DNA of 64,000 nucleotides from Ostreococcus mediterraneus (GCA_012295225.1 WMKK01000007.1:664605-728604), one strand, 5' to 3'; positions 24,620 to 36,000 are shown, counted from the first letter of the stretch. The notes: generated from the letters alone by a model not told the origin. Translations and numbers: made by a program.

Positions 24620-25927
24620 CTACGAGGCGTCGGTGACGAGGGCGCGAAGTTCAGCGATTTTTTGAGCGCCTTCGCGATTGAGATTGTGGAGTTCCATTTC
24701 TCGTTCGCCTCGAGCGCCTGGTTCGTATTTGATCACCGCCTTGCCCTTGACTTGACGCTCAACCTTTCGTCGAGGTTCAATCATCTCTCGGCGTTCGTAG
24801 GATTTTAGGCGATCGCGAAGGAGGGAGGCGCCGCCTTTGAGAGTGCGGAGCGAGCCGCCGTCGAGCTCGTCGGCGAAACGGACGGCGACGAGTTCCTCTT
24901 CGTGGCGAAGTTTGCCTAAACGTGCGGGCTGGGCCTGCCGGCGTTCTTCTCGTACGGCGCGACGACGCGCTAAGCGTGCCTCGCGTTCGGCTTCTTCGGC
25001 GACAATGTCGGATTTCAACGCCTTGAGGTTACTCAAATCTCGTCTGAGTTGCTTCGCCTGGCGATTCGCCTCCTCTTGCGCCTCTGCCTCGGCGCGGCGC
25101 TTCAACTTGTTGCGCTTAGTCTTACTGTATTTATCCGCCGTCACCGCACGATTACGATTGCTGTCTTCATCCCCGCCGGCGCCGCCCACACCGTCCTCCT
25201 CGTCGGTTTCGTCAGCCCCAAACCCGCTCTCAAAGTACAACTCATTTACCAAATTCGCCGCCGCGACGTTATTCGACACCGGCACAACGACTGGATTCAG
25301 ATACTTAGCTTGCTTTTCTTTGAATTCTTTCGCGAGAGCAACCGCGACGACGTCCTCGCGTGCGTCTTTTGGCGGATTAAAACTACAACCCGGATGTTCG
25401 GGCGCCACCGCGCGCGCTTGCGTCGTCGGCGCCGTCAACTTCTTCGCCAGCTTATTAATCCCTCGCGCCTTGGGCGCCGCCGTGCCCCACACGTCGAACG
25501 CATTCGCTTCACCACTCGCCTTTGCCGCGCTGGCGCCGGCGCTCTTCGCCACCGCACCTCTCGGCGCTAAACCTTTCGACGCCTTGGCTCTCGCCGCGTC
25601 GCCCTTTGACCGCGTCGCCTCCTTCGCCCTCGATGGCGGCGCCAAAAACATCTTTCCCGCGCGCACCGCCACGGGCACCGGATACGACTTTTCCGCAGGC
25701 GCCTTCACGCACGCCGCATCCACCTTTAACGCCCGTTCGCGCGCTCTATCGCGTTTGGAGCCCACGAGCGCGGCGCCGCCAGCCGCCGGCGCAGCCGAGT
25801 TGTCAATGTAAAACAACGAATCATTCGGCAGCGCCGCCACGGAGGCTTTCGCGCTCGCGCGCGCCGATGGACGTTCATCCTCGAGCGCGCGCCACGCGGC
25901 TTTGGATTGTTTCCGGCGCTTCGGCAT
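24620..25927 (-). CDS. NOP53: Ribosome biogenesis protein NOP53 (GLTSCR2/PICT1)
   Basis: The ATG at 25925-25927 (MPKRRKQSKAAWRAL) gives 435 residues. Family hallmarks are present in order: an N-terminal basic stretch and DSLFYID, FDVWGTA near the middle, PEHPGCSFNPPKDAREDVVAVAL (compare PGTSYNP..E.HQ.LL in other NOP53s), the Lys/Arg-rich coiled region (KTKRNKLKRRAEAEAQEEA, LKALKSDIVAEEAEREARLARR) and the C-terminal ADELDGGSLRTLKGGASLLRDRLKSYERREMIEPR. NOP53 works in the nucleolus on 5S RNP docking and, through its arch-interacting motif, recruits the exosome helicase Mtr4 to pre-60S particles. Its start codon is only 6 bases from that of the divergent MnmE gene. Confidence 0.9.
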   Translation of the reverse strand: MPKRRKQSKAAWRALEDERPSARASAKASVAALPNDSLFYIDNSAAPAAGGAALVGSKRDRARERALKVDAACVKAPAEKSYPVPVAVRAGKMFLAPPSRAKEATRSKGDAARAKASKGLAPRGAVAKSAGASAAKASGEANAFDVWGTAAPKARGINKLAKKLTAPTTQARAVAPEHPGCSFNPPKDAREDVVAVALAKEFKEKQAKYLNPVVVPVSNNVAAANLVNELYFESGFGADETDEEDGVGGAGGDEDSNRNRAVTADKYSKTKRNKLKRRAEAEAQEEANRQAKQLRRDLSNLKALKSDIVAEEAEREARLARRRAVREERRQAQPARLGKLRHEEELVAVRFADELDGGSLRTLKGGASLLRDRLKSYERREMIEPRRKVERQVKGKAVIKYEPGARGEREMELHNLNREGAQKIAELRALVTDAS

Positions 25928-25933
25928 CGCGCG

Positions 25934-27580
25934 ATGGCGACGATGTCGCGAGGCGCGGAATGGCGTTGTCGAGGCACGGCACTCATTCGCACGGCGCTCT
26001 CGCCGCGAACGTCGCGCGCGATGTCCACGCGCGCGGCGAGCGTGGGGCGAGAGACGATATATGCGCTGGCGAGCGCGCACGGGCGCGCGGGCGTGGCGGT
26101 GGTGCGCGTGAGCGGGCCGAATGCGCGCGCAGTCGGGGCGCTCGTGGGGACTCGGGCGGTGGTTGAGGACGACGTCGAGCGCGCGAGCGCGAGCGCGAGC
26201 GCGACGCTGAGGGCGTCGATGACGGCGTCGACGTCATCGGCATCGACAATGCCGCGCGGTTTCGCGGCGATGCGGGGCGTGGACGTGGGGGCATTGCCGC
26301 CGCGAGCGATGCGCGCGGTGGAGTTTCGGCGCGCGAGCGACGGCGAAGCGTTGGATAGCGGATTTATCGTCTGGTTCGCCGCACCGCGCTCGTTCACGGG
26401 AGAGGATGTGGTGGAATTACACATACATGGCTCGCTTGCGGTGCAGCGCGCGATGCTCGACGCTCTAGGCGGACTTGATGGGTTTAGAGCCGCCGAAGCG
26501 GGTGAGTTTTCGCGTAGAGCGTTTCGTAACGGCAAGATGGATTTAACCCAAGCTGAGGGCTTGGCTGACTTGCTCAATGCTGAAACCGAAGCACAACGCG
26601 CACAAGCGTTGAAATTGTCCCGGTATGGTGCACAAAGAGCCATGTACGAGCGGTGGCGGAAGGAATTGATGACGTGCGCCGCGCATTGCGAAGCGGCGCT
26701 TGATTTCGGCGAAGAAGAAGACATTTCGAGCGATATTGTCGAATCTGGCGTGCGTGCGCGCGTCGAGGCGTTGCGCGAGACTTTGCAAGGGTACCTGAAC
26801 GCCCCAGCGCGAGGAGAGCTGATTCGACGGGGCGTGCGTGTCGCTCTGGTGGGCGCGCCAAACGTTGGGAAGAGTTCGATGCTCAACGCGCTCGCTGGAC
26901 GTGAAGCCGCCATCGTATCACCGCACGCTGGAACGACACGTGACGTTCTCGAAGTCGCTCTCGAACTAGGAGGGTATAAAGTGATCGTGAGCGACACAGC
27001 GGGGATCCGTGAGACCGCAGATGACGTAGAGAAGCTCGGCATCGAGCGCGCGCTGAAGCGCGCCGAAGACGCCGACGTCGTCGTAGCGCTCGACGATGTC
27101 ACGTCCGACGTCACATCTGGCGCCCAAGCACTGAAAACATCGGCGGTTAATTTATCCAACAAGACTGTCATCACCGTCTGGAACAAGATTGACGCCTTGT
27201 CGCCGGGAAAACGGCGTGAATTATTAGAAATTGAGAACGAAGCCGCCGCCGACGGCTACGACGTCTCTCGCGTGAGCTGCGTCACCGGCGAAGGATTCGA
27301 CGATTTTGTCGCCACACTCACGCGTATCGTCAAAAATAAATGTTCCACGAATGATCACGTTGATGATGACGCCAACGCACTCGCCATCACGCGTTCGAGG
27401 CACAGAGTCAACCTCGCCCGATGCGTCCAGGCGCTCGACGCCGCGCTCGACGCTCGCGCTCTCGAGCTCGGCGCCGAGGAATTAAAACACGCCTCACGCG
27501 CCCTCGGTCGCATCACCGGTGCGTATGACGTTGAGGACGTCTTAGACGTCGTCTTTAAAGACTTTTGTATCGGTAAATAG
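25934..27580 (+). CDS. mnmE: tRNA modification GTPase MnmE (TrmE/GTPBP3), organellar
   Basis: From the ATG at 25934 the protein is 548 residues: about 40 residues of Arg-rich targeting sequence, then RETIYALASAHGRAGVAVVRVSGP, the N-terminal folate-binding domain. The helical domain follows (EFSRRAFRNGKMDLTQAEGLADLLNAET). The G domain carries G1 GAPNVGKSS, G2 GTTRD, G3 DTAG and G4 NKID. The C-terminus ends in FCIGK, including the family's essential cysteine. MnmE with MnmG installs the carboxymethylaminomethyl group on wobble uridine of organellar tRNAs. Targeting to mitochondria or plastids (perhaps both) is inferred from the N-terminus. Later in-frame ATGs (25943, 26021) are possible starts. 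It is head-to-head with NOP53. Confidence 0.93.
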   Translation: MATMSRGAEWRCRGTALIRTALSPRTSRAMSTRAASVGRETIYALASAHGRAGVAVVRVSGPNARAVGALVGTRAVVEDDVERASASASATLRASMTASTSSASTMPRGFAAMRGVDVGALPPRAMRAVEFRRASDGEALDSGFIVWFAAPRSFTGEDVVELHIHGSLAVQRAMLDALGGLDGFRAAEAGEFSRRAFRNGKMDLTQAEGLADLLNAETEAQRAQALKLSRYGAQRAMYERWRKELMTCAAHCEAALDFGEEEDISSDIVESGVRARVEALRETLQGYLNAPARGELIRRGVRVALVGAPNVGKSSMLNALAGREAAIVSPHAGTTRDVLEVALELGGYKVIVSDTAGIRETADDVEKLGIERALKRAEDADVVVALDDVTSDVTSGAQALKTSAVNLSNKTVITVWNKIDALSPGKRRELLEIENEAAADGYDVSRVSCVTGEGFDDFVATLTRIVKNKCSTNDHVDDDANALAITRSRHRVNLARCVQALDAALDARALELGAEELKHASRALGRITGAYDVEDVLDVVFKDFCIGK

Positions 27581-27722
27581 CTTTGTAATTTATGTACGGT
27601 AGCATGCCAACGCCACAAATTTTGGCCCAAAACGCAAGAAAAGAGCTCTCACCCGAGCACCTCCCTCACAACCGCGCGCGTTCGACCATCGCGCACGCCG
27701 TCGCACACGCGCTGTTGCAAGC

Positions 27723-30041
27723 ATGGTACGTAGTAGATTCGCGCGGTCGCGCACACGGCGCGTCGCGCGCATCTTCGAGCGCGCCGCGGCGCCGATCGGC
27801 GCTCGAGATTGTGTTACACACGAGCAAGATGGATCTGCGCGCGGTTGACCGGCGTAACGACGACGATGGTGACTGACGCGCGCGTACGCTCGACAGGGGT
27901 TCGGAGATACCGCCGGGGAAGACCCCACCGACGCAGTCGGGGCGTTGTTTCCGGTGTTCGTGGTGTCCGTGCTCGGGACGTTTTTGATTCCCGCGACGCT
28001 CGCGCGATTGGTAAGCGCGGCCAAGTCCGCGAAGACGACGAGCGCGCTCGGCAAAGATGATGACGGTAAGGTGATGGTGAATGAAGTTGCGGACACACAG
28101 AGCGATTGGGGCAAGGCTGCGGCGGCGACGTTGAAAAAGCGGAAGATGACGACGTCGAAGCGAGTGAGCGGGTTGTTTCGAGGGAGTAATCTGTGGTACA
28201 CGATCGGGTGGATAGTGATGATTGTGTTGTGCGTGTGGATCAACAACACGCCATTGGAAGAGAAGGGCTTTGATCCGTACGATATTTTAGAACTTCGCAT
28301 CGGGGCGACGCCGAAGGAGATCAAGAGCGCGTATCGCAAGTTGAGTCTGAAGTTTCACCCGGATAAGAACCCGGACCCAGCTGCGGCGGTTTATTTCGCC
28401 GAGTCAATCGCGCCGGCGTACAAGACTTTGACCGACGACGCGGCGAGAGAAAACTTCGAAAAGTATGGGCACCCGGACGGGAAGCAAAGCACGAAATTGG
28501 GTGTGGCGCTTCCCGAGACGCTCTTTGGCAAGGGCGTCATGGCGCCGGTAATGTTGATTTCTCTTGTCGTGGGCGGTATTCTTCTTCCGCTCGTCATCGC
28601 CATGTATTCCATTCGTAGGAGTGAAAAGTACGGCGGGAGCAGCATCTTGAAGCAGACGCAGTACAACTTTACATCGAAGATGAAGCCCGTTTTGGCGCTT
28701 CAGCGCCTTCCCGAGACGCTCGCGGTGGCGCATGAATTCATCGAGATGCCTGTGCTCGAGGGACAGCACGAGGAAGTGAGCAAGCTTTTGAAAGAACTCA
28801 AGAACGAGTACGACAGCAAGGACCAAAAGCTCATGAAGCGATTCCCTCAAATCATCAAGGCGCACATGTTGATTCTTGCGCAAACGTCGCGCAAGACGCA
28901 CTTGTTATCAGCGCAAATGGCTGCGGATGCGCGCAAGATTGGTGCTTTGATCCCGGGTCTTTTAGAAGAGTTGTTCAAGTTGTCATCGATGCCTATCAAC
29001 CGCGCTGGTCACATGTTTGCGCGCCCGCACATCAGTACCATGGAGTTTTACCAATGCTTTACGCAAGCTGTGCCGATTTCAGTGCGCAAGGCTTCGGAAA
29101 AGGATGCGTCTTTAATGCAGCTTCCTCACTTCGACGCGGAGAAGGTTCTCAAGTTAACCAAGAAAGCATCCAAGCCGGTGCACACGGTTCAAAAGTTGCT
29201 CGAACTTCCCAAGGAAGATCGTGAACAGATGTTGAAGGATGTCGGTGGATTTTCCGCCGGTATGGTGCAGGACATCGAGCGCCAGTTGCTTATGATTCCG
29301 CAAGCGACGACATTTGAGGCGTCGTTCGACTGTGATGGGGACTCGAAAATTCTCGAAGGCGATTTTATCACGGCAAAGGTGAGCGTAAAGATTGCGCGAG
29401 CGGGTGGGCCGCTCGGTGGTGCTTTGGCGCCGACGCCGTTTTGCGTTGCTGATCGCAAGGAAGGCTGGCGCTTATTCATCATGGACAGCGCTACGAATAC
29501 GATGTTGCGCGTCGTACAATTGGACAAGGCGACTTTGCGTCGCTGCGAGATTGGTGACGGTGCGGAAGAAATCAGTGTCCAGTTTCCCGCCCCGCAAGCT
29601 GGATCATATTTGTTTAGCGCTTCCCTCATGAGCGATTATTGGATTGGCGTCGACGCCAAGGCGGCGGTGAATGTGAAGATTGGCAAGCGCACGAGCGAAG
29701 CGTTGCAATCACGCGAGCCTAAAGCGGCGTCGGTGGGTGGAAAACCGTGCTGCAACGACGCATCGCACGACCACGGCGCCGGGGATGCGAGCGATAGCGC
29801 GAGCGATAGCGATGGCGACGACGATGACGATTACTCCAGCGACGAAGACGGCTATCCCAGTGATGAAACTGGCACATCCGAATCCGATGACGACGTACAA
29901 GTGGCTCGTAGAACGCAACCTTTGCCGAAAAAGCCGACGAGTGCGGCGGAGAGACCGGCGGAGGGTGCTGCGAAAGCCGCCGACACGAACAAGGATGGCA
30001 ATGATTCGTCGTCCGCCACCGACGTAAGCAACCTAGACTAA
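27723..30041 (+). CDS. SEC63: ER translocon J-protein Sec63 (ERdj2-like), two exons
   Basis: Proposed exons: 27723-27725 (ATG only) and 27897-30041, with a 171-base intron (GTACGTAG...GACAG, GACTGAC branch motif at 27871-27877); 715 residues. The new N-terminus, GFGDTAGEDPTDAVGALFP leading into FVVSVLGTFLIPAT, matches plant ERdj2 (NSALFPIFILTI...). Then two more membrane spans flank a J domain (DPYDILELRIGATPKEIKS, HPDKNPDP), with the Sec63 signature NFEKYGHPDG. The Sec63 helical/fibronectin-like module follows (LLEELFKLS, FTQAVP, FDAEKVLKL) and the tail is acidic (SDGDDDDDYSSDED). Sec63 binds Sec61 and recruits BiP for post-translational import into the ER. The upstream tiny frame at 27829 is an alternative first exon but fits less well. 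Confidence 0.9.
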
Positions 30042-30086
30042 ACAACGAATACCGCTTGCTAAAATACAAATCTACATAATCTACAT

Positions 30087-31070
30087 CTACGCATACCATC
30101 TGCCGATGCCTCCTTTATCTGGACGCCACACGCCGACGACATCGCCCGCGACGGGATCCTCACCGCTCGCGTCGACGCGTTCGTCTTCGCGAATAGCAAA
30201 TCTTCTATTCGGATCCCAAAGCAACGCCCCGTCGGCGCTTTGCAACAACTTTAATCTTGACAACTGACGACGCTCACCCTCGAGTTTTACTGCCTCAAAG
30301 TACGCATTATTCATGCCAACCGTACCGACGCTCTTGGCTACGTTTCTCAACCGTTTCGTCTTCATCCCGCCGCTCGCCGCGTTGGGTGATAAATTCGCCA
30401 ACACCACCACGCACACCCCACACGCGCGCGCATAATCCATCACAAGTTTCACATCGTTATCACTCGTCACGAGCATCATCACGTGCTCGCGTCCGCGTAC
30501 GATTGCATCCACCGTCGAACCGTCGCCGACGGTTGGCAACGCCTCCGCCGCCTCCGCCGCTCGCTCCGCCCATCTCACCGCCTCCGCGCGCGCCGCCGCC
30601 TCTTCCTCCGCACTCACCTCTCTCAACGCGCGTTGACGCTTCGTACTAAACACCGGTGCCGCCTCCACCGCCCCCACCCCCGCCGCCGCCACCGTCGAAA
30701 CCCACGCGAGCGCGTCCTCCGCCAGCGCCGCATCCGCCGCATCCGCCCCTCCCTCACACCGCACGCACGTCACCCCGCACACCCCTCCGCCCGCAATCAC
30801 CCCTCGCGTCAACCTCCCCAACGTCTCATCGTTCGCGTACGCCATCACATCGCCCTCGATCGTCCCGAACGCCCGCGCCGCGCGCGCCACGCGGTGCGCC
30901 ATCGCGCGCTCGTCATCCGCCCTCGGCGCGCAGTTATCGACGTCCCAGAACACCTTCACCACCGCATTCGAACGCGTCGAACGCGCGGGGCGACGATGGG
31001 CGCGTCGTTGACGTCGCGCGCCGCGATCGGCGACGTCGACGCGCGGCGTCGCGTGCGCGCGCGCCGACAT
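30087..31070 (-). CDS. NYN (PIN-like) domain protein, putative endoribonuclease
   Basis: 327 residues. After a 35-residue Arg/Ala-rich start comes VVKVFWDVDNCAPR, the first acidic motif of NYN/MARF1-type nucleases (DVDN). Later, HVMMLVTSDNDVKLVMDYARACGVCVVVLANLSP gives the second acidic site (SDND) and its following strand, and the final block GVWRPDKGGIGRWY may be a small additional domain. NYN domains share the PIN fold and cleave RNA with a metal bound by the conserved Asp residues, which are all visible here. The N-terminus resembles a plastid or mitochondrial transit peptide, so an organellar RNA role is plausible. The gene is convergent with Sec63, 45 bases apart. Confidence 0.75.
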   Translation of the reverse strand: MSARAHATPRVDVADRGARRQRRAHRRPARSTRSNAVVKVFWDVDNCAPRADDERAMAHRVARAARAFGTIEGDVMAYANDETLGRLTRGVIAGGGVCGVTCVRCEGGADAADAALAEDALAWVSTVAAAGVGAVEAAPVFSTKRQRALREVSAEEEAAARAEAVRWAERAAEAAEALPTVGDGSTVDAIVRGREHVMMLVTSDNDVKLVMDYARACGVCVVVLANLSPNAASGGMKTKRLRNVAKSVGTVGMNNAYFEAVKLEGERRQLSRLKLLQSADGALLWDPNRRFAIREDERVDASGEDPVAGDVVGVWRPDKGGIGRWYA

Positions 31071-32378
31071 GTGCCGGCGCCGCCGCGTTGGTCGTGTGGC
31101 GGTGTCTAAACCCTAGAGATGGGGTTTATCTCACGGTATCGCCGTCGTCGTGCGTATTGTAGCCCGAACTTTAGCCAGAAGTCTGTCCGTGCGGCGTTGA
31201 ATTGTTTTGACTTTGCGTCGAATCGTGTCGTCTAGTACGATGTCTACGTCTGCTTAAAATGATGATGAGCTCACACCATGTATTGTTAGTTATATAGAGA
31301 CATGTACATCATAATACGTGTAGTACTGTATGTGTTAACATGCTATGATTCGGTATTTGATAGTATCGAGAGCGGCGCAGCTCGACCGGGTTCTCAACCC
31401 ATGTATATTCGTCAGATGATACACCGCGTGGAGGTGATCCTGGATGGTCCTTCACTAGTACCAACGATCGATGTAAGCTTAAGGTCCAATCGGTGGTCGC
31501 AGCTCAGCGCGTTCTGTGCGTAAAGATGTGATGATGATTAAAAATAGCGAGCCTGTGGACTCTAACTATACGTCATGAGTCATAACGCATCACGTATTCA
31601 AGACTCGGGAAGGCTATGCAATCATATTTAGCCCACAATAATCCTAACAGTTGGTACATAGTTTAAATACGCACGCGCCGGCTCAACCCTGAGGGTTTAA
31701 GGCATTTCTCACCCCTACATGCGGTCGGTCGGACACGCCGTATGTCCGAACGTCCACCCGCCGCGTCCCCCGCGCGCGCCCTCGCGCGCGGTCCGCCTTT
31801 CCCCAGCGCGCCGCGTCGCCCACGAGGTACGTTCCACGCGCGACGTCGCGCGAATGACGACGACGATGACACCTTCGTATTTCCGCCGCGCCGCGCGACG
31901 CATCGTTCGCGCGTTGTCACCCCGTCGCCGGGGCGCACGGGGTGATGCGACGACGATGCGTCGCGCGCGCGGCGGTGCGATCGCGCGCGGATGCGAATGG
32001 CGTTGAGGATGCGTACGCGCGAGCGCGAAGGCGATGGTGACGCGCGCGGATGATGGGTGAGGGGTGTGCGCGTCGCGTCGCGCGCGGTGTGACGATGGGC
32101 GCGTCGTCGCGTGCGGTGGACGTGGACGATGGGCGCGTGGGGTGTGGGTGGAGGAAAAGCCCTAGCCGATGGCGATCGATCGATCGGTCGGTCCGGCGCG
32201 CGCGTTTGGGCGAGGATCGTGGGCGTCGTGCGTCGAGGGCGCGTGAGGAGGATGCGCGCGTGGGCGCGTGTTGCGTGCGGGTGCGGTGGAGAGTGTTGGG
32301 TGTGTGCGCGTTCGCGGAGAAGCCGAAGACTAACCGAGTCGTCGTCGCGCGTTTTGTTTTGTGTCGTTCGCAGTCACC
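31071..32378. other. Longest intergenic region: AT-rich island plus RPL12 5' region
   Basis: About 1.3 kb without a convincing protein gene. 31108-31116 is a telo-box-like AAACCCTAG just upstream of the NYN gene. 31200-31700 is AT-rich with several short hairpins (for example GGGTT-CTC-AACCC near 31390, AACCCTGAGGGTT near 31687, TCGGACA/TGTCCGA near 31730). 31720-32320 is very GC-rich, probably promoter and 5' UTR of RPL12. No tRNA, snRNA or rRNA signature was found. Confidence 0.6.
32330..32373 (+). other. Probable 3' end of a 5'-UTR intron of RPL12
   Basis: CTAAC at 32330-32334, a T-rich tract (gttttgttttgtg) and a CAG acceptor at 32371-32373, five bases before the RPL12 start codon. The spacing matches the branch-to-acceptor distance of the coding introns in this window. 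The donor cannot be chosen among several GTGCG sites upstream. Confidence 0.45.
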
Positions 32379-32879
32379 ATGCCGCCGAAGTTTGACCCCA
32401 ACTCCGTTTTGGAGATTTTCATGCGCGCCACCGGTGGTGAAATCGGTGCCGCGTCTTCTCTTGCGCCGAAGATTGGTCCGCTCGGTTTGTCGCCGAAGAA
32501 GGTTGGTGAGGACATCGCGAAGGAAACCGCCAAGGATTGGAAGGGTTTGCGCGTGACGGTCAAGCTCACCGTGCAAAACCGCCAAGCGAAGGTTTCCGTC
32601 GTCCCGACGGCCTCTGCTTTAGTCATCAAGGCACTTAAGGAGCCGTTCCAAGACCGCAAAAAGGTCAAGGGTATCTTGCACACCGGTAACTGCTCTTTGG
32701 ATGATATCATCGAGGTCGCCCGCGTCATGCGCCCGAAGTCGTGCGCCAAGACGCTCGCGGGCACTGTCAAGGAAATTCTTGGTACGGCCAAGTCTGTGGG
32801 GTGCACTGTTGAGGGCGAGGACCCTAGCGATGTCACGGATTCCATTGACGAGGGTGACATCGAGATCCCGGATAAGTAA
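32379..32879 (+). CDS. RPL12: 60S ribosomal protein L12 (uL11)
   Basis: 166 residues starting MPPKFDPN, the standard eukaryotic RPL12 length and sequence. Clear landmarks are [84 protein letters not shown] and the C-terminal [17 protein letters not shown]. uL11 forms the base of the ribosomal stalk with 25S rRNA and P0, where translation factors bind. Codon use is strongly biased compared with neighbours, as expected for a highly expressed gene. A T-rich CAG acceptor directly upstream suggests a 5'-UTR intron. The gene stands alone between a long upstream region and the convergent C2-domain gene. Confidence 0.97.
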   Translation: MPPKFDPNSVLEIFMRATGGEIGAASSLAPKIGPLGLSPKKVGEDIAKETAKDWKGLRVTVKLTVQNRQAKVSVVPTASALVIKALKEPFQDRKKVKGILHTGNCSLDDIIEVARVMRPKSCAKTLAGTVKEILGTAKSVGCTVEGEDPSDVTDSIDEGDIEIPDK

Positions 32880-33074
32880 ACGGTTTTTTCTCGGTTGTCT
32901 TCAGGAGTCGGTGGGGGGGGTGACGTCGCCACGGCATTGTTGGAGTAAATGTCTCACTTAGCAAACAGTTCGTAATTCTATACGTACAGTCTAATCACAC
33001 GCACGATACATTTCGAATCCGCGCGCGCGTTCAACGTGTTTTCAAATCGCCTATTATTAAGAAGACTCGCTGGG

Positions 33075-36000
33075 CTAAAATTCTATGACTTTATCGCCGC
33101 GGCGCTCCGCCACGGATATTCTTTCTGGTATCACCTTTATTCTCTGAGCACCAAACGGCAAAGTTAAAGGACGACTGACACACCCACGAGCACTGACGCG
33201 CGCGACGGAGTCGTAAAAGTTGAGTCGACGTTCCATTGTGGCTGACAAAATCCGCGACGGCGCGGTGACCACTTTGACGGGCATGGCGAGCGCAAACGAA
33301 ATGAGCTGACCGAAACTGAAAATCACGGTGCGACCAAGTTGCGCGTGCTCACGGAAAATCTTGACATCAGGCGCGACATCCTCGCCTGGGCGCATGAGTG
33401 CGCGCACGCGCTTTCCGTGAAGCACCGCTAAAGATGTTGGCGCGCGTGACAAGGCTGAAAAGATCCACATGATTGGATTGGAACTGTTCTTTGCAAATCG
33501 CGCATACAACGAGCTGAACGCAGCAATTTCCGCCTGTTTTGCCCGTAGTTGCTCTTGTTCAAACTCTGCCTTTGCTCGCGCGCGAAGTTTGACGTAGTCA
33601 TCCTTCAGATCATCCACAAGAGCGTCGCGAACGGCTTGCATGGTTTCCAACGAAATCGGTACGACGGGCACGTACAACCCGACGAGCTGCAAAAAGTTCT
33701 CGACACGAACGCACTTATGAATCATGAAAGATGCGCTGATAGGGAGCACTGGTAGTATACCAATCACCCAAACGCAGTGCCATAGTCTGATTGGCGAGTA
33801 AAAGTCAACAAGACGCACGAATTGGCGCAAGACGAACAAAATGAGACACGCCACAAATGTCAACGCAATCGACAGCGCGGCAAAGTATCGACTCAAAGCG
33901 ACGTTACCCCACGTCACCGCAGTCACCGGACGATCTAACGTGCTCGCTAAACTCTCAAGCTTGCCCCCGACGACTTTGCATGATCCAGGCATTAAACGAG
34001 GACCCCCGGAAGTGATGACTTTGTCGAATCGTACAAGCGTCGTTCCCGCATCTTTGATGATCTTCAATAGGTTCCAAACGGTCTTTTGAATGATAGCCAA
34101 GATGACATCAGCGGGATTATTTGATACGAGAATAGAAAACACATGATTTGCGATATTCCGAGGGAGTATACTCACGTCTGGAAGTTCATCATCGATGCCA
34201 GCCTGCGCACGCCTAGCCTTGCGCTCTTGCATACCCTTCCTCACAGCTTGTGCCGAAACCTCCACCGCACGACCTTTTGCGCGCAACTTGACGAGTTTGT
34301 ACTCTTCAAGCAACGCATCTCTGAACATGCGAAGTTTTCTATTCTTCTTCTTACCCAGTTTTCTCACTTCGTGTTGAAGTTGCGAGATTTGCCCATCTTT
34401 CGTTTCTCCCTCGAATGGCGACATCAGGGCGTACACTTCATCTGCAATGACGTGCGCACAGTAACCACAGAAAAATATACCACTGACAAGCCATAGTAAG
34501 AGAAAACTTGAGATGATTTCCGCCCTGAAAGTCCAGCAGCACAAAGTATGCCAGACAAACCAAGCCGCGTTTATCTTGAAGCGCGTTGGATGCTTTGCGA
34601 CGAACAACGACGCTCTGGCGTACATTTTGAGCGGCGCTAAGATCGATTCCACCAATCTGTGGAAGCTTCGCACGACACCGTCCACAGTGTCTGGTACGTG
34701 ATGAGATTTAAGTGGAGGGGGTGCTTGCCGTAGGTACCATCGCCATTCCGCACGTTTAGGTGTAAATGCTACGCGGATGCGAGCGTAACCCTGCCAATCC
34801 GAGAGAATTTTCTTTGATCGCAAGTACACGCACATTGCATGCATATGATTCACCATCTCCTCCTGCGTAAGAAATGCTCTGTTTGGAGGAGTGATGTTGT
34901 ACCATGCGTCGACCGAACGCCCTGGGGCTTCCATGATGGATTGGATAGGAATGGACACCGCGCCCAAGATTTGAGTCCCACCGTTCAAGGCATCAGGGCA
35001 CGTAAAGATGACGCGAATGTCACCTGTCGCTTCGGTGATGTTGAATTTGAAGAACTCTTGACTGGAAACAATGTTTTCTTCGCGGCCATCCCACATGACT
35101 GTAGCCGCTACGTGCTTACCAAATTTGTTTCGACCCTTTGTGCGTTGCTTACCAGTAAGAACGCCGACAAATGGCGCAAAGTCTTGATACGGCGTTGGAT
35201 CACCAATGACAGACTCGATGTTGAACATAAAAGTCCCAAGGGTCGGCCGCGCAACTTGATCGATCATCCGCAAATCCAACGGTGTGGTTTTTGCGTAACC
35301 ACATCCGATAGCGATTTCAATTTCGCCGAGCGAGCCATCCTTGGCTTGCAGCCATGGTGCCTCGCGGAGCATCGGATTCAACTTCACTTTATATCGCTTG
35401 AGATCACCCACCGCCATATCATCAATACGTATTTGTACAAAACCGATTGGCGTGCCTGATATGAACTTTTCACCCTCTTTGGCAGGATTTCTAGCACCCA
35501 ATTCATCTTCAGCACCGTTCGCAACGGCGTCGTCATCCAAAGTTTTCATGAGACCAATTTTTTTGCCAATCGTCTTTGAAGCATTGGTAACTTGCTTGGA
35601 ACCGTAAACAAGTTTCAATTCAGACAATACTTGTATCGTCAGCGTGCGACTGAGATGTGATTTCGGAAATGCATGAACAACGTCGTCAAAGTCAAAATCA
35701 GTCATAACGTTCTTTTGCACGTCGCCGTAAATGAGTGTTCTGTGAGTATTGAGAGACATCACCACTCTTGTGTTTGTGCTTTGGGCATTGTATCGGATCG
35801 GAAGTCCTGACATATTAAGCGTCTGGACGTACAAATACTTGTTCGTTTCGTGCGAATTATCGTATCTATCAGCTTCTGAAATCTGAGGTGGTTTCCTCAT
35901 GTTTGGATACGGCGCGCGCGTCGTGCTGACACGCAAGATAATCTCACCCTTGATACGATCAGGCGAGTTCCAAGGTGAAGAAGCATCCGTTCCACCCACG

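Noticed and set aside
27590-28339. 249-codon open frame on the minus strand across the Sec63 start
   Set aside because: Antisense to a clear Sec63 N-terminus; composition-driven, no motif.
29750-29920. Acidic repeat in the Sec63 tail as a possible separate element
   Set aside because: Acidic C-terminal tails are normal in Sec63; nothing beyond that.
31380-31396. tRNA-like T-arm (GGGTTCTCAACCC)
   Set aside because: Lacks the GGTTCGA B-box pattern and no acceptor or anticodon arms can be folded around it.
31302-31523. 73-codon frame in the AT-rich island
   Set aside because: No domain or coding bias. I treat the region as non-coding.
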